From Lophius americanus (Eukaryota > Chordata > Actinopteri > Lophiiformes > Lophiidae), in assembly GCA_037951165.1 (NCBI GenBank), contig JBBDHG010000104.1, forward strand, positions 50,001-114,000: DNA of 64,000 nucleotides, in the 5' to 3' direction. This document shows positions 12,111 to 23,360 of this stretch, piece after piece (the first letter of the stretch is position 1; every line of letters begins with the position of its first letter). The notes under the pieces were generated by a model. That model worked only from the letters and a program-made list of their open reading frames with translations. It did no database searches and was not told the DNA's origin. The translations under genes were made by a program, and so were the position numbers.

Positions 12111-13098
12111 GCGCAAATAAATAGATAACACGTTTTAATTAACTGGCAAGTTTTTTATATGTAACATGAATTGAGCCTGGAGGCAATTCATGGACCTTAC
12201 TGTCCTCTGAGGTGCAGCTGCTCCTGACTGCAGGAACAAATACTAGGAGGAGCAAACGTCTGCTTTCACTGTTTTGTTGTGGCCACTCGTCGCTCCGGCA
12301 GGATCGTCTTCATGTGGAGGATTCTTTTTTGAAACCAAGTTTGGACGCAAACTTTTAGTAGTTTAGAAATTTGAGGCGGAGATAAAATCACAATAAACGA
12401 AAAGGGGAAAAAAGGGAGTCAAAGTCTCACAGAGGGGGCCAAAACCATAAACTCCGAGTCCATTTTATAGAATTCTGAACAAGCCGGGAGGACGCTGTTT
12501 TTACCAGGTAACTGTTCGGTTTATGTTTCTCATATCCTGTATTTATACGGGATATTTATAAGACCAGTTTTCCGTGATCCACAACGACGGGTCCACATTT
12601 CGCTCTACGCTGTGAAGTCAGAGGCTTCGTAGAAACTTAACTCTTTGTGTTCTTGCAAAGAAAGGTAAAAAACTGGCAGCTTGAGCCGAACTGCGCTTGA
12701 CACCCATGGGTGTCTTTTATGAAACAAGGTCTGTGAGTGAGAGAGAGAGTAAGAGAAAGAGAGGAAAAGCAAATTGAGAAGATGTGGAAAAAGCGAAAGC
12801 TTCCTGAATGTATGTGTATTCCAGGAAACGGCAGTAATTCCAAGACAGGCTATACGTCTGCTGAGGGTACGGTTGTGGGTCAGACATATAAGGGTAAAGG
12901 AAACAAACATGTCCGTGTGGGGAACCAATGATTTCCCACGATTCGGCCTGTTGACAAGGCGAGAGGTGTGAGACGGTTCCCCGGACCGTAAACGCTGTTT
13001 TGATGCCCTTTCATGTTCTCTGATCTGGCGGTATCCCAGACTCCACAGAGGCACAAGTTAAATGCTTTGTTTCAAAGAGATAACCTCTCCTGAGCTGA

Positions 13099-13100
<2 letters not shown>

Positions 13101-13132
<32 letters not shown>
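13101..13132. repeat. (AG)n microsatellite
   Basis: About 16 AG dinucleotides. Confidence 0.95.
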
Positions 13133-13135
<3 letters not shown>

Positions 13136-13929
13136 ATAAGATCTCCTCCCATTCAGCGCCCCCCTCCCTGGGGACACCCCCACCTCCCTCTCACCTGCTG
13201 GATGGATTGCCTCCGCCGAGAGCTTTGTCAGACAGACGGGACAAAAAAGGATGTTGACACCTGACGGGGTGAGAAAGTGTGTTTACCAAACCCCAGCTGT
13301 GGGGGAGGTGGACCATAACCACATTACCCACAGTTCCTTCTGGTCTATCTGCGAACTCAAGCACCAGCAAGGCCCTTAATTTTAACTCTATTAGGGAGCT
13401 CTTAGGGGATAATAACATCCGGGAAGTTTCAGCGTTAACCCGAACCCTTTCTTCTTTTCATTGTATTAATAATAATATTAAAATCAATCAGGACTGAAAT
13501 GAAGGAGATGAGAATTCCTGGCTGCTTCATTTGTGTCAGCACACGGCTCACGTTAATCACATCTCTGCCATTCATGACAGCGTTTGTAAAGAGGTCCGAC
13601 TTAAAAAGCCAAATCAAGGTGAGAGGCGATAAGTGAAATTATATATTAGGTGCTGGTCGGAGGGCGGAGAGAGAACTTGAAAGCTGAGATCTAACGAGTC
13701 AGGAACTCTTTATTCCTCAGCATGTCTTTGTTAGCATCAGCTTTTTATGAGTTCTTAAAAGCATGAATATTATTCATGACTTGATGGAGTTTGAGGAAAA
13801 AAATAATAATGTGGTTTTAAGATTCAAAAGAGATTCGCAAGGTGTAAAGATTTTCTAATGAAGGAAGTCAAACTGACCAAAATGCTCCTATAACACCTTT
13901 AAAGAAGCGAAGATGAAACAAAACTAGCT

Positions 13930-14865
13930 TTACCTTACAAAAGCTTCATGTTTCCCATCTAGAGGAGAAAACATGATAAAGAACCTCAGATGGTGCCCTC
14001 AGCAGGACAGGACATGATTTAATGCCCTCTAGTGTTGCCTTCCAGTGGAGAAAACACGATAAATGTATATGGTGTCGTCTCAGGAGACAGAACCTGATTA
14101 CAATACCCTCTCATGTACCCTTAAAGTGGAGAAAACATGATAAGGAAGTTCCATTGGTGCCATCAGTGGACAAAACATGATCACACGCCCTCTAATGTAC
14201 CCTCTCAATGGAGAAAACAGGATCAATAAACATATATGGTGGTTTCTCAGTGGGACAGAACATGATTTAATGCCTTCTAGTGTTGCCTTCCAGTGGAGAA
14301 AACACGATAAATGTATAGTGTGTCTTATCAGGGGACAGAACCTGATTACATGCCCTCTAATGTACCTTTTCAGTGGAGAAAACAGGATCAATAAACGTAT
14401 ACGGCGTTTTCTCAGTGGACAGAACATGATTACATGCCCTCTAATGTACCTTTTCAGTGGAGAAAACAGGATCAATAAACGTATATGGCGTTTTCTCAGT
14501 GGACAGAACATGATTAAGTTCGCTTTAGTGGACCCTTCCAGTGGAGAAAACATGATGAAGAAACATATATGGTGTCTTCTCAGTGGAAATAAGATAATTC
14601 GATGCCCCCTCATTTACCTTACCAGCGGAGAAAAGATGATAAACTCAAATGCTGCCCTGTCAGTGGACAGAACATGATCACACGCCCTCTAATGTACCCT
14701 CTCAATGGAGAAAACAGGATCAATAAACATATATGGTGGTTTCTCAGTGGACAGAATATGATTACATGCCCTCTCATTTACCCTTCCAGTGGAGAAAACG
14801 TGATAAACAAACTTACATGGTGTCCCCTCAGAGCGATACACATGATTAGTGAACTCTCTCCTCAC
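13930..14865 (+). repeat. minisatellite, 84-bp unit, about 11 copies
   Basis: The landmark CAGTGGAGAAAAC recurs at 14043, 14124, 14206, 14291, 14371, 14455, 14539, 14623, 14702 and 14787, with spacings of 79-85 and four exact 84-bp steps. Because 84 is a multiple of three and most indels compensate, frames of 166 codons (+) and 171 codons (-) stay open on opposite strands. I regard neither as a gene. Confidence 0.9.
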
Positions 14866-16379
14866 CCTTCTATATTTGTTGAGGGTCAATCCAGCTGATC
14901 CGTACGGGTCAACATATTGTGCCAAAAAGTACAACACAGCAAATTCACTTCCTGTCAATTTTCCCCTTCCCTTCTTGCCCTTTGTTTAAATAAGCTATTA
15001 TCTCACACATAGATCATCTCCACCTGTCTTTTTCTGCTCAAGGTGTTCATTAAATTGCCTCTTAATGTTTGAACAACCTCCCTTCCCCTCCCTCCCAACT
15101 TCCGACATATTTTCAGTCATTAGATTTAATCCAAACGATCTCGGTGCTCCTCCTCTCACACACGCAGTATAACGAGAAAGCAATCAAAGAATGCAGAAAT
15201 CCACCAACGCCGCTGTCATTAAAACACAAACAACAACCTGGTTATCATTTCCAGGTGATGTTGAATGGAAATCGTGTCACACCTGTTTACCAGCAGGCCC
15301 CTGCAGAAGAAAGACGGGACTGTCAGTGTGTATAATGGACGGCTTCCATTTTTTATCACCATGAGGGAAATTGTTATATCCTTGAACCATTACTTCATTA
15401 CTTTGTGTGAAGGAGAGCACCCACCCCTCAATCTGTGCACAAAACAATATTGCTGCCTGCGCTAGCACCTCTTCAAAGTGGACTTTTGTTTCATCTTGTC
15501 GGGCTTTTACTGCCGATTATTTCGATATGGTCCAAAAGCACATTTTTGTTCGCATAAAGAATAAAAAGGGACGAAGTGCTGTGAACTTGTGGCTCAAAAA
15601 TACAACGGAGAACGCAAAGAAAATATATCAAGTGGAAAGTTAATCACGGATGAATTTGAAAACAACTTGTAATTTATGTTTGGTGGTGGGATGCAGCGGT
15701 CTTTAAAGAGGAAGCCATTGAAGGCAGTTTAATCGTTAAACGAAGGGATTACGTACAGCAGGAGTGAGTTAATGAGCAAATGTGGAAACATGATCTGCTT
15801 ATTACTGCTGGAAGGTATTTAAATGGGCCTTGAAGCCCCTGGTGCTGCGGTCCCATACGGCGCCCAACAAGAACTGTTATAGGCGGCTATCAACAAGCTG
15901 CATCTGGATCATTAACAAAAGCACACACCAGCCCGGTTCTGTTGAACGGCCTGTAAAGTTGGCTTTCAGAGCCTGAAACGTTTCTCAGCCTGTTTCTCTC
16001 AGCTTCTTCATGAGCTCAGCCGTTTTTGGAACAAGTTGTCTTTGTTGTTTCCTTTGAGAGGTTTTTGGGTTTTTTTTAGCTGTAAATTGGTTCCTTTTTT
16101 TCCCCCTGTTGGTTTGAACCCAGTGTGAATCCTTTTATATAAAAATAACTTTTTTTGAAAACTTTTTAGTGTTATGGCCAATCATCCAATACATTGATAC
16201 GCATTCCTGAGCAGCAAAGTGTTAAAATCACTGCTTTAAAGATAAAGTTCAAAGTATTTTCATTGATTTCATCGTCACTAAACAATTATTCAGTGTTTTC
16301 AGTGCATACAAGTTTTAATCTTTAATATCGAACAGGCTGTATATAGTTAAATTAGCAAGGAAATAACAAAAACATATAC

Positions 16380-16720
16380 TTCTGAGATTATAATATCCCC
16401 AAAAAGTCCACCGCCGTAGATACTTCGTGTTATCGCAATAACTCAAAAACTATTTTATGGACCATTTTCAAATTTTATACCTTCATAAACCGAAAAAAAG
16501 GAGAAAAACAGGAACTGGAGTGTTTTGGGAAACCGTTTAGTCCAAATTTGGTGCATTTGAATCGACTTGGAGAGATGTAGCTTGTAAATATCATATTTTA
16601 ATCTAAAGGTTCACATTTTGGTCACTAGGGGGAGCTAATAACTGTTTATAAATATCAGTTTTTCAGACATACCCATGCTGTTCGGGGACAACGGCAAACT
16701 TCTAGTGTGTTAAAAGTTTG
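16380..16720 (+). repeat. TIR-bearing dispersed repeat, copy 4
   Basis: Left end TAATATCCCCAAAAAGTCCA, then AATAACTCAAAAACTATTTT, TTCAAATTTTATACC, GGAGAGATGTAGCTTGTAAA and TTTTGGTCACTAGGGGGAGC in family order. Confidence 0.7.
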
Positions 16721-17499
16721 AGAGACTCTGCTTCATCTAAATTAGTTGGTTGTTGTTTTTATCAGTTTTGATCAATGGAATAATAAAATCAAATCGATGA
16801 AACTTAGAAACAATGTACTCAAACCGTGACATAAAAACATACTGATGCTGAAATATTTCTCAGTCAATCTCTAGAGCCTCCTCATAATTGAAGCCCTGGA
16901 TTTCCCCCCTACTGTAGGTTAAGTAGTGTTTTACTGTGAAGGGACCAACAGAGTTTTTAGAATTGCACCTGCAAAACAGGAAGTGACAGCTCTGGGGACC
17001 TGCAGTCAGAAACACATCATTAATTCTGCTCTGAACACAATCTGAAAATCAAACTCTTCACCTTTTGACAAATGAAATAAATTAAGACACTTTCTGTGCT
17101 GCAACCAATTTCTCTCTCTAAAAAAAAAAAAAAAAAACGCTTACCAGCAATTATAAGACCAAAAAAAAAAAAAAAGGTTGCATATGCTGGAGGTGACAGC
17201 TGGTTGACGTTGACCCTCCACGGAGTAACGCCTGCTGACCGGGGGGAAACAAATTCACCCAGCTGCTTTCAGATGACTGCGCCGTTTTAAGCATCGAGAC
17301 GTAAAAGTGCATTTCTCCAGCAAATAACAGACGGAGCAGAGAGAAATGAAAACACGGTGACATCTTCTCCGGTCGTTAGATTTGTCTTTAATTCGTGATT
17401 ATGTGATTGGGGTTTTGGAGGGGAAAATAATCGGTATTCTATAAAGTGAAACGAACCGTGATGACAGCGTCACTCTACGTGTAAACACACGCACGCATG

Positions 17500-17505
17500 T
17501 TTATT
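17500..17505 (-). promoter_or_regulatory. nbas: candidate nbas polyadenylation signal
   Basis: AATAAA on the minus strand is the first canonical hexamer I find downstream of the nbas stop codon, implying a 3'UTR of about 650 nt. A GU-rich stretch (TGCGTGCGTGTGTTT) follows almost at once, as a downstream element would, though it is closer than usual. The implied 3'UTR contains (GT)n and (CA)n(TA)n microsatellites at 17904-17930 and 17783-17815. Confidence 0.35.
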
Positions 17506-17782
17506 CCCCCTCATAATTAGCTCCACATGACACTGCTGGCTGCTCCAATGGAGTATTTATGCAGACGCAGACGCAGCAAGGGGCGGATGCAGGGCTAATT
17601 TGTTCAGAAGGAATTAATTAGACATTATTAGGGGGTGGGGGGGGGAGACAATGAAGCAGAGGCAGGGTGTTTAACGGTGAGACGTCAAAAAGGCAAACCT
17701 CTCACGGAACAATAGGCTAATATCCACCCACAGCTTCCCAGCGACTGCTCAATTACTTTATCACACGTTGACAGTGCCCAAC

Positions 17783-17815
<33 letters not shown>
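17783..17815. repeat. (CA)n(TA)n microsatellite
   Basis: A CA run passing into TA, within the putative nbas 3'UTR. Confidence 0.9.
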
Positions 17816-17816
<1 letters not shown>

Positions 17817-17903
17817 CACAGAAACACACACATGAATGCAAGAAGTGAATTTCATGATTAGTTCCTAGTCTGAATATTTCATCTGAACTGATTGACAGCA
17901 GAC

Positions 17904-17930
17904 GGTGTGTGTGTGTGTGTGTGTGTGTGT
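17904..17930. repeat. (GT)n microsatellite
   Basis: About 13 GT dinucleotides, within the putative nbas 3'UTR. Confidence 0.9.
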
Positions 17931-18153
17931 TATTGTGTCATATTAAAGATATCCACTCGTATAAGTCCAGGACAGACACCGCAGCTGCTGCTTAAGTGGA
18001 CAAAATGCATAGGTGCAGTCTGATACCGGTCCGTTCCACTCATTTCTCAATCCAGTCCGATTCTACTCCTCTCTCAACATCTTCCTTTATCGATGCAATT
18101 CAACGCTGCTCTCCAAACTGCCTCCCTTTGGTGTCCAGGACTTGTCCTCCCTC

Positions 18154-18429
18154 TCACAGCCACTTCTTTAGGACAGCCAAGGCAGAGTTGAAGGTGAACT
18201 GGGCCCGGTGGGTTCCTCGGTGAGCCAGCAGCAGGGAGCCGGCCTCCGGCGCGTGGCCCGCCGCCTGCAGCTCGGCAGCAGCTTGTTCCACGTCCCAGCC
18301 TCCCTCCTGCTGGTGGGCCAGCATGTGGGCGCTGAGCAGGGGGTACAGGGCTGAGGAAACGCTGCCCACTAAGAGCCCCCCATCCAGGAGCAACGATAGG
18401 AGCTCATCATCGCAGGAGGAGGCCGTCTC
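18154..18429 (-). CDS. nbas: nbas terminal coding exon with stop codon
   Basis: The acceptor is TTTCTCCTCCAG|GAG in phase 0, followed by 91 codons and TGA at 18156-18154. The peptide opens ETASSCDDELLSLLLDGGLL, contains the diagnostic block EGGWDVEQAAAELQAAGHAP plus EAGSLLLAHRGTH, and ends FNSALAVLKKWL. As I remember it, vertebrate NBAS ends with a closely similar GGWD / AGHxxEAGSLLL / RGTHQ / FxTAL arrangement and an aromatic-hydrophobic last pair, which makes this the most secure identification in the window. The exon is conspicuously GC-rich (many CTG, GCC and GGC codons) compared with its surroundings. There are no frameshifts or internal stops, so the C-terminus appears intact. NBAS acts on the cytosolic face of the ER in the NRZ tether and in Golgi-to-ER traffic. 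Confidence 0.95.
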   Translation of the reverse strand, partial: ETASSCDDELLSLLLDGGLLVGSVSSALYPLLSAHMLAHQQEGGWDVEQAAAELQAAGHAPEAGSLLLAHRGTHRAQFTFNSALAVLKKWL

Positions 18430-18786
18430 CTGGAGGAGAAAGAGAGGAGAAACCGTAAGCATTGGTGGAGATAGCATCAGGGGAAATTAACTTTCCCTTT
18501 GAACTGGGTAAGAGTTAATCCCAGCGGAGACTATAAGTCCGACTGTTGAACCAGTACCTCTGGCTGATATTCAGACCTTTTCTAATCAGAACAGCCACTA
18601 GCTGATAGAAAACTCAACGTGGCTGCTAGGTTCCGAGTTCGGCCACAGCGATCGACATAAAGACGAGCAGCTTCCTGCAGCAAAATCAATGTTTCATGAC
18701 GAGAAGAAGTCTGACCTGTGAGGTCAAAGACGTCAAATCCTGAGCTGCTCCTGACCGCTATTCCCCTAGCATGTGCCATCACGTTT

Positions 18787-18861
18787 ACACACACACACAC
18801 ACACACACATATATATGTATATACATAAATACATATACATATATACATATACATATATACT
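18787..18861. repeat. (CA)n / (CATATA)n microsatellite
   Basis: A CA run followed by ATATACATA-type repeats. Confidence 0.9.
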
Positions 18862-19264
18862 TATGGAGTCACTTCCAAAGTTTAACAATGAAACTTGTTA
18901 TTCAGAGGGTTCATAGAAGATCACAGCGGTGACGCATGGGTTGCAGATGTATCTACAGGAACAGACATATTATTCAGGCAGCCAAAAAAATAAAAAATAA
19001 AAAGAGTCCTTAATGTAATGTATCATATTTTTATCCCATTTTCCGCCTCTCTTATATGCAAATACAAACAGCTAATCACCACTGGGCTGAGGCGGCGGTT
19101 CACAGGCCATGCAGACGCGGCGCTGAGTGCCGAGGGTTGAGAGGGCATCCATATGCTCCTCTTTATGACTCAGCCCATTTCCTCTGCACCCTCTCACCTG
19201 TTCGCTGCATCTATTATCATGCTAGCACGTGCACAAGTATAACCGCATATGTGCGTGCACAGAA

Positions 19265-19336
19265 ATACGCACACACACACAGACACACTTAGCACACACA
19301 CACACACAACACTTAGCACAAACACACACACACACG
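19265..19336. repeat. interrupted (CA)n tract
   Basis: Several CA runs broken by GACACACTTAG- and AACACTTAG-type interruptions. Confidence 0.85.
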
Positions 19337-19887
19337 GACGGACAAAAGCAAGTCCCTTTAAGGGTATTTCTGGAGCTGAGGCAGATCAATTATAAATGTG
19401 GAGCCCATGTCTTCTATTCCGGAAAGGAGCGGACCCGCAAGAATGTCTCCCCCCTCGCCCACGCATCTCTGTGCCAGCCCTGCCGCATTATCCTCTCCCT
19501 GAAAAACAACCAGATCTAAAACTGATACCTCTGCTCATGAGACGATGGACATTCGTGATCCTGAGCGTCTCTCGTGAGAGGGGAAGGAGATTCGGCGGCT
19601 GTCATCGGACACCGCCCCCTTATGCAATCATATTCTGCACATGTACAAGGTTTTCATCTTGCCGTAATACGAGCGGGATCTAAAAGGGATGGTCATCACT
19701 TTGCCCAAAGAGTCACAGTTTCTGTGAGAGTAAACTGGATATGGACGGGAGATGTAGTGTCACGCATGACTAATGACTGAATCAAGACCCTCCGTGGACA
19801 GAGGGCCAGGGGACAGATGAGGGTCAGAGAGAGAAGACAGAGGTGAATGAGGAGGTCACTTAGCTCAAATGGGAATCAAAGAGAGAG

Positions 19888-19966
19888 GAAGACGAGAGAG
19901 AGAGAGAGAGAGAGGAAGACGAGAGAGAGAGAGGAAGACGAGAGAGAGAGGAAGATGAGAGACAGA
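19888..19966. repeat. GA-rich tandem tract with GAAGACGA units
   Basis: (GA)n runs alternate with GGAAGACGAG interruptions in an irregular higher-order repeat. Confidence 0.85.
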
Positions 19967-20204
19967 GAGGAGGGCCTCGGGTGTGGAAAAGGTATGGCAG
20001 AGAAAGATGGAGGGAGGGAGTTGGAGAGCAGAAGGGGGGAGATGAACTAAAAGCGTGAGACACAATTATTTATTAAGTCTGGCAACTGTTTCCGAGACTT
20101 GATGGCTAAGCAGAACCGTTTCAAAACAACGGACCGCTTCAGTTCCAATCTTTTAATATTGGAGGGTTAACAGAAGCCGAGATTAACAGATGATGTTAAT
20201 CCTT

Positions 20205-20560
20205 TAATGTCCTGCTCAACTGTTTGGTTTAGAATGTTTTGACTCACTATGTCTTATTGGAAAATGAGACCTGCTTTAATATGACAAAGACGTAACAGTA
20301 AGGGTCTGAGGACAGAGCCCTGGGAGACACCATAGGGTAAAGGGTCGAGGAGGAGGATAGGAGGATATTCTTTTTGATAAGGACTTACTAAACACAATTA
20401 TATAACCTGATAGCAACAAAAAGAGTTTAATAAGAGTCAAACAGTTTTTCTAAAAACATGCTTCACCTTAATTTTGAGGTAATCTAATTAAAAGTGTTTA
20501 TTCATGAAATACAATATTTCACCATTAAATTATAGAATTTGAAGACATGATTGACCAAAC
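20205..20560 (-). repeat. RT-segment repeat, copy 3
   Basis: On the minus strand, TATGGTGTCTCCCAGGGCTC then TGTCCTCAGACCCTTA (20338-20300) encodes GVSQGSVLRPL, a decayed RT signature. Flanks share CATGTTTTTAGAAAAAC and AACCAAACAGTTGAGCAGGA with the other copies. Confidence 0.65.
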
Positions 20561-21235
20561 TATTTGTCATTTTATGTTATATTCAGGGTGTCTAAGTTGA
20601 TACATTAATTAATGTTCTACGGAAATAAAATATGCAAAATAAATAATTTTTCTATTTTTTTAACGGTTTCATCCACCTTAATATCAAATATGAGAAAAAT
20701 GGTTTAAATCTTTAGAAATTACAGAGTAAATTACCTGTTTTTCTCTTAATCTATGCAGTGTGTCATTACCAACAGAGTTAAATGATGAGAAAAGCTGTAA
20801 ATAAGCCTTAGGTCAGATTATCTACATCATTGTTTGGAGGTAAAGGCAAATATGACGGAAAATAAATTAGACCTAAAATGTTATTAAAAAAAGAAGTTTT
20901 TCTTTATTCTATTTTTCCTTTGGTTAAATGTGTCAATCTGTTGTCATTAGAGGCTGTTAGAGGTTTTCATGCTGTGAAAGTAAATTGGATTGGATTTGAC
21001 CTGAAGGTGAGCTAATCACCGAAACCACCTCCTGCCGTGTTCGGCTGTAATGAGGACTCGTAACATGACTCAGCGAGACTCAAACATGCAGATTCATGGT
21101 GTCAAAGCTCGCTCAGGTGGCGTCCCAAAATAGGAACCACAACATATTCATGTCTCTGACAGAAATGCATCAATGTTTCAACCGCCATGAAGAACTAATG
21201 CAGATTACAGCCTCAGGGCACCAACAAACAAACCA

Positions 21236-21302
21236 ACACACACACACACACAAACATAAACACACACACACACACAGACACACACACACACACACACACA
21301 CG
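21236..21302. repeat. (CA)n tract
   Basis: Slightly interrupted CA run. Confidence 0.9.
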
Positions 21303-21404
21303 TTCTCAGATCTTGTGAATTTGGACATCCTGTAATGGGCAGAGATTCAGGGGACACAGATACATTCCGGTGCTGTGGTCAGTTATGGACAAGAACGTAC
21401 ATAC

Positions 21405-21600
21405 ACATGCACTTACACACGCGTACACGCACGTACACACACACGTACGTACACACACATGCACGTACACACACACGTACGTACACACACATGCACGTAC
21501 ACACCAACACACACAAACATGCACGTACACACACACACACGCACGTAAAGACACACACACACACACATGCACACACACACACACACACGCACATACACTT
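21405..21600. repeat. compound CA / ACGTAC / CATGCACG tandem tract
   Basis: CA dinucleotides are interspersed with CGTACGTA and CATGCACGTA units in a roughly 40-bp higher-order repeat (21430-21500). It is nearly pure alternating purine-pyrimidine. Open frames on both strands are artefacts. Confidence 0.85.
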
Positions 21601-22079
21601 CCCAGGCTATTACGTTTTGACGGTGTCAAGAGAGGCAGCAGATTTGAGTCTTAGAGTCAGATTGACAGTCGAGCTGAAAATAGATGTGAGGGAGCAGCGT
21701 GGAGATGGGAGATGGAGGGGAAACTTGATATCAGAGAGGAGCAGATAACTTTATGTCCTTTTTCCAGCACATGCGGCTCCGTCACACTTCAGGCAGAGCC
21801 GCTCGTCCACACCTCACTCTCACACCGTTTATTCAGCAGACAGCTGATCGCCGTGGTTACGCACCTTCAGTCTGTCACGGTCTTTTACAATTACCCTCCT
21901 GCCTGGTGACATCTCCCACTATTCTTTTCATTTGCAGCTACAATCCTTATTAATCTATCGAGTCATTTTGTACTTCTTCATTCTGTTGAATTCAACTGAA
22001 TAATCTTTAAAACTATAACTGCATCACGGTTCATTTCTCTTATCTAAACTGAAGACTCCAAGCAAGCTGTGATTAAAGC

Positions 22080-22575
22080 AATAACTCCACATTTTGGGAA
22101 AAAGTTCTTTGAATGAGTAAGACAAGATTTCACATATTTCTCCTATCCATGCATATCAAGCATTATGCTAAGCCCAGAAATCATATGTATTATACATCAA
22201 CTCCTTCAACTCTCCATGGTATCCGCTTGTATTTGAGGAATTTTCTGCAACATTTAGGGTTTGTCACAAACTTTTTCTGAATGTTATTTTCCTCCTATGG
22301 ACTTTCGGTACAAGCCCAATAGGGAAGCCTCGGATCAGGACTGCATTTATGCCAGCTCTCCATTAAAATATCAAACTACAGACAGTAACTTATCTTTGAA
22401 TCCAATTACAGTGTGCTTCCCTCAGGTTCCAGACTCTATGCTAATCTAAACTAAGCTGACTGGCTGGTGCCTCCAGCTGTAGCCTGATCAAAAGTGAATC
22501 CCAACACGCATATTTTCAAAACCAAATTCCTTTAAAGCGGCAAAATTAGATACAAAGATTTGTTTGATATGGATA
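22080..22575 (+). repeat. common teleost interspersed repeat remnant, copy 1
   Basis: CACATTTTGGGAAAAAGTTC, CTAATCTAAACTAAGCTGAC and TGGCTGGTGCCTCCAGCTGT resemble the widespread teleost repeat with TTTGGGAAATA...CTTATTCGC and GCTAAGCTAA motifs (from memory). The 3' part matches a second copy at 23.25 kb. Confidence 0.55.
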
Positions 22576-23031
22576 GTTTGGTATAGAGTGGCCATCCAGT
22601 TTAAGGCCAAACTGAGTGATTTTGAAACACTGCGCCCATTCTCCGGCACAGCCTTGAGTCGGACCCTCAATTGTCCTCCTTTTGACTTTGAATTTTCAGA
22701 TCCTCTTATTTTATTCCTAAAAAGCGACTAGCGACTCCGCTAATGCTCAAGTGTGAACACGAAATCCAATCAAACAAATGTTTATCGTTTGCATTGGCAC
22801 CTTAGCTCGCTAACTTAGCCTTCAGCAGCACATGCATTGAGATACACTCAATGTCTATTCAATACCAAACAGTTTCCGGCTAAGCAGAATTCTAGCGTCA
22901 TCGTCTTCAAGGTTTGCTCAAATGTTATCTTGTAAAATGCAGTATTTGTAGATTTTTTCATGGCGATGTCAAATCGATGTTAGGGATGGTATTGTGAAAA
23001 GTGTTTTATGCTCAAAGATGTTTGTTACCCT

Positions 23032-23141
23032 TCTTTGGTCCCGCCCACATTCAAAATAAATCTTTGGCCCCTGCCCACATTCAAAATAAATCTTTGGCCC
23101 CTGCCCACATTCAAAATAGATCTTTGGCCCCTGCTCACAAC
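23032..23141 (+). repeat. 30-bp tandem array
   Basis: About 3.7 copies of a 30-bp unit (TCTTTGGCCCCTGCCCACAT plus TCAAAATAAA) with few differences. The minus-strand translation repeats GQGPKIYFEC, an artefact of a unit length divisible by three. Confidence 0.95.
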
Positions 23142-23249
23142 AGCATGATGTAATATTTGATTTTGTCCGTATCTCCAGCCATAATTCGCGGAATCCTGCA
23201 AAGCGTCCTCCGTTTTGACGTGACAGAAGTGACCACCCTACGATGTCTC

Positions 23250-23360
23250 CAGCTTCATGCTGACCAAAAGTAAATGCCAACAAGCATACAGTTTTCCAAA
23301 GTAACGGACTATTCCTTTAGAACAGCATCAATTGATATAAAGATTTGTTTGACAGGCTTA
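23250..23360 (+). repeat. teleost interspersed repeat remnant, copy 2
   Basis: GCTGACCAAAAGTAAATGCC, AACAAGCATACAGTTTTCC and TATAAAGATTTGTTTGACAG align with 22480-22575 (GCCTGATCAAAAGTGAATCC, AAGATTTGTTTGATATG). Confidence 0.6.

Larger units (their letters stand above)
1..18153. other. nbas 3'UTR and downstream intergenic region
   Basis: No convincing complete gene lies here. Apart from the first bases of this span's right end, which should be nbas 3'UTR, the region is AT-rich intergenic DNA with repeats listed separately. I see nothing recognisable in 177-820, 2.8-4.3, 6.0-6.4, 7.5-8.6, 9.6-11.7, 12.1-13.0, 13.2-13.9 and 14.9-16.3 kb. Confidence 0.7.

Noticed and set aside
12605..13054. 149-codon minus-strand frame
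   Set aside because: Low-complexity SLTHSQTLF-type translation of GA repeats in part; no homology recognised.
14098..14677. Overlapping 171-codon (-) and 166-codon (+) frames as repeat-protein genes
   Set aside because: They exist because the minisatellite unit is 84 bp; both strands are open at once and no promoter, splice or homology evidence supports either.
13930..14865. CRISPR-like array
   Set aside because: Direct repeats abut without unique spacers and the genome is vertebrate.
17112..17174. Poly(A) runs as a processed pseudogene tail
   Set aside because: Two A-runs of about 15 nt exist but no upstream retrocopied coding sequence is recognisable.
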